Of a stretch of 64,000 nt of DNA, positions 58,339 to 64,000 are shown one piece after another; the stretch's first letter is position 1, and each line of letters starts with the position of its first letter. Below the pieces are notes generated by a model. It made no database searches and was not told the DNA's origin. It saw only the letters and a program-made list of their open reading frames with translations. The DNA lies in assembly GCF_003576645.1 (NCBI RefSeq), contig NC_044920.1, positions 11,341,032 through 11,405,031 on the forward strand, read 5' to 3'. Origin of the DNA: Ipomoea triloba. Taxonomy: Eukaryota; Streptophyta; Magnoliopsida; Solanales; Convolvulaceae. Both the position numbers and the translations under genes were made by a program.

Positions 58339-58605
58339 TGCACCCAGCTACGTTCACGAGCATCTCGCACCCAGATACGCCCTTCAACCAAGTGTTTTGC
58401 ACCCAGCTACGCCCTTCAACCAAGTGTTTTGCACCCAGCTACGCCTTTCAACCAAGTGTTTTGCACCCAGCTACACTTAGTCTCTACGAGTGTTCTGCAC
58501 AAAGCTGCACTCCTCCGAGTAATTCGCACAAAGCTAATCAACTAAGTGTTTTGCATCCAGCTACACTTAGTTTCCCCCCGAGTGTTTTGCACAAAGCTAC
58601 ACTCT
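58339..58605. repeat. Minisatellite CACCCAGCTACGC...CAAGTGTTTTG
   Basis: About eight units. The best three are 32 bp each (CCCTTCAACCAAGTGTTTTG plus CACCCAGCTACG), with diverged units on both sides (CACAAAGCTACACTC). Confidence 0.88.
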
Positions 58606-59339
58606 TACAATTTTCTTTCAAGAAATAAGAGTATTTCTTTCTAAGACTTGATTTCTCTCATTTTTAGCTCAATACTTAGCACTTTCTAATCTGATCTCAC
58701 TTGTTGTGTATTCAGTGCTAATATCTCTTCTATGTCTTTTCCCTTTTCAACCTCTATCTTCCGTGCTTGTCATCAAGTTTTCTTGGGTTTATATAGCTAA
58801 ATTAGCTATTTTCCCGTTATGATTCTTCAAAGCATTAAATGCCTTCAGATGTTCTTCGTCAACTTTGATGGCTCTGTTAGATGAATTTGAATATTTGCTT
58901 CTGATAATCCTCCAACGTTCTTCTGCAATCACTGACATAATTTTCTTTGTTACTTGTAGCCATCCATCATTGACTTTGGTAGTGTGAACACTTGACTTTG
59001 TTCATAATCCATAAGTCAGGTTGCTCTGAGAAATATCTGTTTGGTGACTCTTGCTTGAGCATAATTAATGCCACCGAAAAGTACACTAACTTTTCTCATA
59101 ATGATCTTCAGCTCCATATAGCAAGAATATTTGAATTCACCTTTTGGAGTCATCCTCATGCCATATTTAGGAAAATAATATTTTCCCTTTTTAGAAATGT
59201 TGTTGGCACAGTGTTGGACTCCTTTTGAATAAATAAAAATAGACCATCCTATTTTTATCCTTGATCACGCCATACTCAGCCTCAAAAAGGATTTTAATTC
59301 TTCCCCCTTTGGATGATACGAAATTCTTCTTCTTGCACG

Positions 59340-59660
59340 AATAATGGGTAGGTCATCCTCATCCTCAATTTTAATTAATGCAAGCAAGTCATCCTCTTGA
59401 AAGTCACGGTCATCCTCTTCATTGAATAATGTGGTTGACCCTTTTATTTAGCCTTGAAACCAAGTCATCCTCATCCTCAATTTTAACCTTCAAAGGCTAG
59501 GTCATCCTCATCCTTATTTTTGACTTCCAATTCGGCTAAGTTATCCTCAATTTAAAATAGCCAAGTCATCCTCTTATTTGACTTATGACCAAGTCATCCT
59601 GTTAAAGTCATCCTTCCCTTATTTGTTTAATAGGTCATCCTCATCACCAAATTAATTCTT
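59340..59660. repeat. Dispersed AGGTCATCCTC/AAGTCATCCTC motif array
   Basis: The word GTCATCCTC or a one-base variant occurs about a dozen times in 320 bp, spaced unevenly (20-45 bp) among unrelated sequence, all in one orientation. Confidence 0.8.
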
Positions 59661-60119
59661 GAGGCAAGTGATCCTCTTCTTTGAACTTCTACACGGTCAA
59701 GGTTGACCACGCCACTTTGCTCCATGAGGTCATCTTCATCTCCAAAAATATTTCCATTGCATGAGTTAGCCTCTAAAATATTTGTGAGAGAACCCATTTG
59801 AGGTTGACTTCAATTTTGACTTTTAATTGCAACATTCTCATCTTGAATTAATTAATTCTTCCAAAGAATTAATTCTTGCAATTTGAGCCGTTGTCACGTT
59901 CCGGGATGTCTTCAAGTCTTGATCAATCTTCCAAATTCTTCTCAATTTGTAAAGTGGAAGAGAACGACTTACAAGTATAAATTAAAAATTTATACTATTG
60001 TAATTTCCACTTAATCGACTAGGCTTGTACTCGGCGTAATCCTATATTAGACTCAAAATAAAGTTGGGGGTCTAATATTACATTTTTGGTTCATCAAAAG
60101 AATTACAATATTCCTAACA

Positions 60120-60141
60120 ATTTCCCCCTTTTTGATGATAC
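60120..60141 (-). other. Polypurine tract
   Basis: On the minus strand ATCATCAAAAAGGGGG then AAAT, ending at the LTR start. Plant Sireviruses have closely similar tracts. It supports a 3' LTR downstream and an internal region at higher coordinates. Confidence 0.65.
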
Positions 60142-60665
60142 CAAAACCTATACCCGAACATTTTGTATTAGTCCAATCAAAAATTGATTTTTCATTTTTC
60201 TAATTTTATTTTGACTAGCCAATTTGACGAGTTTATAGTTAATTGATCTACATGCTTTATAATTTAGACACGTACTAAAAGTTGCAATGTTTGAGGTTTT
60301 AATTTCAATTTTAACATTTTTCAATAACTCTTTTTATCCCTCAACTTGCATGTTACAATATTAAAACAATTGTGTCCAAAAATTAATAAAGCAATAAAAC
60401 AACTATGAAATAACTATTATACAATAACAATTTGTACCATTAGATTTAATAACGAAATAGCAAGCCATAGTAGCAAAATATAATAGTGGTACGCACATAA
60501 CGAACTAGAACTAGCAATCAATAAAGTCCAATCCTATCATTAATTCTAGCTCTAAGCTTCTTGAAGTTACCTTTACAATCATCGTGTAGGAACTTCTCAT
60601 TGACTCTCCTTCCATATAGTGCTCGATGACTTCCTTTGGATCACTAGTGAGGAACACTCCTCTAG

Positions 60666-63111
60666 TGTGACACCCCAACCTTTCACAAGCCGAGATAGCT
60701 AAACTTTAACACAAAAGTTGCCTATCTCAACTATCAAACATAACATAGTGGAAGTGATTTATAACCTAAGGGGTATCATGCCACATCTAGGTAAGAAAAA
60801 CACGGCCTAGATGCACAGGCTAACCAAAACTCAAACTGAACTGCATAAATATAAATCCTCAAACATTGTCAAAACAACCAAAATCTAAACAAGAGTATAT
60901 AATCTCATCATTGGCACACAGGCCCAAAACACAAGTCTAAAACATCATAAACTAAGTCTAAGCATCCTCATATCGGTAAGCTCTAACGCGCTCTCGCTTA
61001 GACTTATCCATACCTGTAAAACATGTAAGAAACCATTAGCAAAAGACTGCTAAGCAACCACCATTCACACCCGCAAGGAAATACATATATAGTAAGTTTG
61101 TAAATAGGTTTACACACCCATATAGAATATATACACCAACGAACTGTTCAGTATTTAAATCGGATACTCAACAACAACAAGCTGAATACAGGATAAACCA
61201 AGACTTTCCAACAATACCAATAACCAACACAATTGCACAAGACAACAAGTCTATAACGGAATATCAAAAGAATCATAAACTCAACAGAATACTCATAAGA
61301 AACAACCAAACCGCAATATATCAAGGAATAACTGATAATCAACGATATATGATACAACTCAAGAATCAAATAAGAAACAAAACATACCTCAACCCAAGGA
61401 TAAGCACTAACCCTTACCCTCCAACCAAAATACCATTCCTCATACATATCACCAAACCCGAACTCAGTTCACAGAGGCATAAGCCCAAGCACAAAGGCAA
61501 ACGACGCCCAATCACAGAGGCAAATGGTGTCCAAATACACAGAGGCAAGTAGTGCCCAAAATACACAGAGGCAAATGGTGCCCAAATACATAGAGGCAAA
61601 TAGTGCCCAAATACATAGAGGCAAATAGTGCCCACGATTAATTCACCCTCAAACACCCCAAAGATACTCAAAGATCCATCATCCACATCCAACCTCAGAC
61701 TCAACCCAAGAACAAACCATTCGCAGTGTTCATCTCAGATTATGAACACAACCAACTCCCAGGTAATATAATCAAGGATTCAACTAACCAAGACTCTCAA
61801 ATAATGAACCAGGATATGTGAATAAATACTCCAAAAACATGGTAAAATACCCAACTAATTACTCCAACAAAATCCAGAACAAAAGGGGAAACAACCAAAC
61901 AACAGATCACAGAACAACTCACTGGAACAGAATCTCAGTAGAACAGACGGAACCCCCAAACGAAACTCCGCCCTCTGCCACTTTCCTCCGCAAGAAGTGA
62001 GCGGACCACCTTGACGGAACCCTCTCTTCCACCGTCCCTCACCGTGACCCACTTACGGAAGACTCCAGCGGGACACATTATACCGCTGGGGTACTCCGCA
62101 AGGGCAAACCTAAACCTCAGATCACAGACTCAAGATAGAATACGCAATGTCCATTCCAGAATACAAAAATAGGATCAGATTGTTTAGATTACAACTCCCA
62201 GAAGCCAAATAAACATGGAATCCATACCAATAAATATCCATAAACATCAAGATACAAAGGATCAAGAACACAAGTTCATAAATCCATCAAGATAACTTCA
62301 CAGACAACCAAAAATAGGCTAAGCAACAAAGAATTTCTCAGGATTCCAATACACCAAATAATATCATAGATTAAGAGTGTAAAAATAGGTTTTAGTGGAC
62401 ATAATGGTTACCTCTTGAAGCACACTTCACCCAAGAACTCTCAAACCTCCTTACAAAGCTTCAGCTCCACCTTGATCATCCTTTTCCCAAAAGATCCCAA
62501 AAAGAACAACATAAGAACTTGTATAAAGATTATGAAAATAACATGATGCAAGGTATATTCCTAAAGATGAACACTTACCCAAGCCTTATCAATCCTAAAA
62601 GAGCAAACTTGGTCTTGAATCTTGAAGATGAAAGTGTAGGATTTACTTAGGGTTCTTTAGAGGTGAGAGGAGTAGGATGAAATATATTTTCAGTAAATTG
62701 AAAAGAGAAGTAGGGTTGTAAGTACAAGACTTTTATATTAGTAGGGAAAGATCATTACATATATCATGTATGTATCAACTAGGGTAAGACATGAAATAAT
62801 GGGCCCTTATAAAAATGGGTCTCACATTATTTATTATACTACTAGTTAGTAGGGAATTAATCCTTTAAGAATAAATATATATATTGGGCCATTATAAAAA
62901 TACTCTTACTTATAAGAATTGTAAGGATCCAAATTTAAATAAATCCCTTACAAGAATTAAATCAAGACTTGGGCCTTAGAATAAATAATTAATTTCAGAA
63001 TAAAATGTATATGTATATCAATTGGAAATATTAGCCCAATTAAATCAAATAAATTGCCTGGTGGAAATAATTACCGGTCTCAAGGCTTGAACGAAATTAC
63101 GGGGTACTACA
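60666..63111 (-). mobile_element. Intact solo LTR, family B, TSD TCTAG
   Basis: TGTGACACCCCAACCTTTCAC to ACGGGGTACTACA, 2446 bp, flanked by TCTAG at 60661-60665 and 63112-63116. It is the only uninterrupted B copy and serves as the empty-site reference for CACTA-1 and CACTA-2. Contents in plus order: AACTTTAACAC (the CACTA-1 site), minisatellite 61465-61640, GCGGA/TCCGC block near 61940-62100, the GATCAGATT site, and a minus-strand TATA-like ATATAAAAGTC near 62735. Confidence 0.95.
61465..61640. repeat. Minisatellite in intact LTR-B
   Basis: About seven units of roughly 25 bp with core ACACAGAGGCAAATGGTGCCC; the same position as the arrays at 15660 and 19865. Confidence 0.88.
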
Positions 63112-63549
63112 TCTAGTGTACCATTGAGCACATTCTTTTAGAGTCCTTCCTTCAGTGAGTATCGTTCCTTTGGGTAGGTGAATCTTGAACATTTTGATCA
63201 CTCTATTTTCATCAACGCACACGAGTGTACCTAAAAAATCAATAACAAATTGAAACGTAGGTGGTACCCCTTCTTATTCCCCCTGCGAAGATGATCCACC
63301 AAAATGAGACGGTATCATTTCTTCCCCCTTTTTGGTAGCATCGAAAATTTTCTTGAACATCACCATGTCCCCTTTTTGTTGCGATCTCATTTCCTTGATA
63401 AGGATTGAATCGGCCTTGTGCCTTGCGTCCATCTCCTCCATCTTCTTTTCTAATCCTTGTACAATATTGACTAGAGTGTGTAGGCATTCTTGCAAGACAT
63501 CAATACTTGCTTCATGTGACACATTGCTCCTTGATGTCACGTTTTTCAT

Positions 63550-64000
63550 GTGACTAGAGTGTTCGAAATTTTTGGATGAAATTTTGATTGTAGTTGGCTC
63601 TTGAGGACGACGGGTGGGATAATTTTGGGAATGTGAAGGGTTTTAGCTTTTAGGTTTAAAATTGTGAGTGGGAATCAATCACTCTTATAGGTCAAAAATT
63701 AGGTGCCCAACTACCAATATGCCCTTGTCATTAAGGTTTGGATTCAAAAAGTAGAGGGGCAATACGGTCAAATGAGGTAGTGTTTGAAATTGCTCATCTT
63801 GCCAAAAATGGATATGGAAATTCAATGCATTTATAAGGTAGGGATGCATCAAATCACATATTAAATTTAAAGCTGACAAATTAGGAAACATTCTTTCAAA
63901 AAGTAAATGCAATCAGATAAGTAAGTCAACAAATTTTGTCAGATAGCAGTCCTAGGAAATGTAAATTTCTATCAGTAGAAAAATGTGAAATCTACCACAA
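63550..64000. other. Right edge, nothing recognised
   Basis: AT-rich sequence upstream (minus strand) of the coiled-coil ORF. Short open stretches exist but show no domain or convincing coding bias. Confidence 0.4.

Larger units (their letters stand above)
57672..60119 (-). mobile_element. Copia-type 3' LTR (Sirevirus-like polypurine tract)
   Basis: On the minus strand it starts TGTTAGGAATATTG at 60119 right after a polypurine tract and ends GGGACCAACA at 57672 (2448 bp). A 13-base G run lies at 57705-57717, and two internal repeat arrays are listed separately. The 5-bp flanks do not match, as expected for one LTR of a larger element and not a solo LTR. Confidence 0.6.
60511..63549 (-). pseudogene. 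Unrecognised coiled-coil ORF upstream of a copia 3' LTR, split by a solo LTR
   Basis: From the ATG at 63547-63549: a likely coiled coil (LHTLVNIVQGLEKKMEEMDA, ILIKEMRSQQKGDM), a TAA at 63274-63276, then in the same frame FVIDFLGTLVCVDENRVIKM and LKECAQWYTR up to the TCTAG at 63112. It resumes beyond the LTR as GVFLTSDPKEVIEHYMEGES and VTSRSLELELMIGLDFID, with TAG at 60511-60513. About 195 codons when the LTR is excluded. It ends about 370 bp before the polypurine tract, the place of the extra (env-like) ORF of some Sireviruses. No homology is recognised, and the link to that ORF is positional only. The start could lie further upstream. Confidence 0.5.

Noticed and set aside
58264..58628. Cys/Thr-rich plus-strand frames of 93-96 codons
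   Set aside because: Translation of the 32-bp minisatellite at 58339-58605 in two frames.
57672..60119. Considered as another solo LTR
   Set aside because: Flanking 5-mers (AAAGG and ATTTC) do not match, and a polypurine tract adjoins one side, which fits a 3' LTR better.
1..64000. tRNA, rRNA, snoRNA genes or an intact host protein gene
   Set aside because: No cloverleaf with A and B boxes, no rRNA sequence and no multi-exon gene with start, stop and full domain content was seen. The only tRNA-like matches are retrotransposon primer sites.

Overview
This is a repeat-dense stretch of a flowering-plant nuclear genome, most likely a eudicot. It is almost entirely nested transposable elements. 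I find no intact host gene, rRNA, tRNA or prokaryotic feature. The plant assignment rests on Athila/Tat-type Ty3/gypsy elements with tRNA-Asp-like primer sites, a short-LTR Ty1/copia element of Ale type, CACTA transposons with subterminal hairpins, and captured intron-bearing fragments of two plant gene families: auxin response factor (ARF) and protein disulfide isomerase-like (PDIL).

Layout. (1) 1-18007: internal region of an Athila-like element on the + strand, with a decayed ORF at the left edge and a polypurine-type region at about 17971-18007. A minus-strand Ty3/gypsy element splits it: 5' LTR 10545-17099, tRNA-Met primer site, broken gag 9143-10266, a 405-codon unknown ORF at 4878-8412 and an LTR piece at 3318-4784. 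CACTA-1 (10587-14943, carrying ARF exons) sits in the 5' LTR, and a solo LTR (4932-7243) sits in the unknown ORF. (2) 18008-28449: a nest five layers deep. Athila-like LTR#1 contains solo LTR#2, which contains an LTR of the B family, which contains CACTA-2 (20803-26089), which carries a PDIL gene fragment. (3) 29015-42084: Athila-like 5' LTR#3 with primer site and broken gag. It is interrupted by a complete but dead copia element (30093-37396, itself split by a solo LTR) and by a second solo LTR (37512-41113). (4) 42086-47593: Tat-like LTR and gag pieces, then a non-autonomous Athila-like unit (LTR#4, primer site, an unusual Tyr/Pro-rich plus acidic ORF), then the edge of a chromovirus-like element. 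(5) 47682-56790: CACTA-3 and CACTA-4, both with Ulp1-protease-like remnants, CACTA-3 split by a solo LTR. (6) 57672-64000: a minus-strand copia-type 3' LTR and polypurine tract, with an unrecognised coiled-coil ORF upstream that is split by a solo LTR.

The history can be read from target-site duplications (TSDs). Six solo LTRs have perfect 5-bp TSDs and two CACTA elements have perfect 3-bp TSDs. After removal of the nested insertions, the four Athila-like LTRs measure 1274-1297 bp, which independently supports the reconstruction.

A caution on data quality: the left part carries a 1764-bp exact tandem duplication abutting an N at 2247, another N at 16966, and six perfect tandem duplications that are all exactly 42 bp long. 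These look like assembly artefacts.
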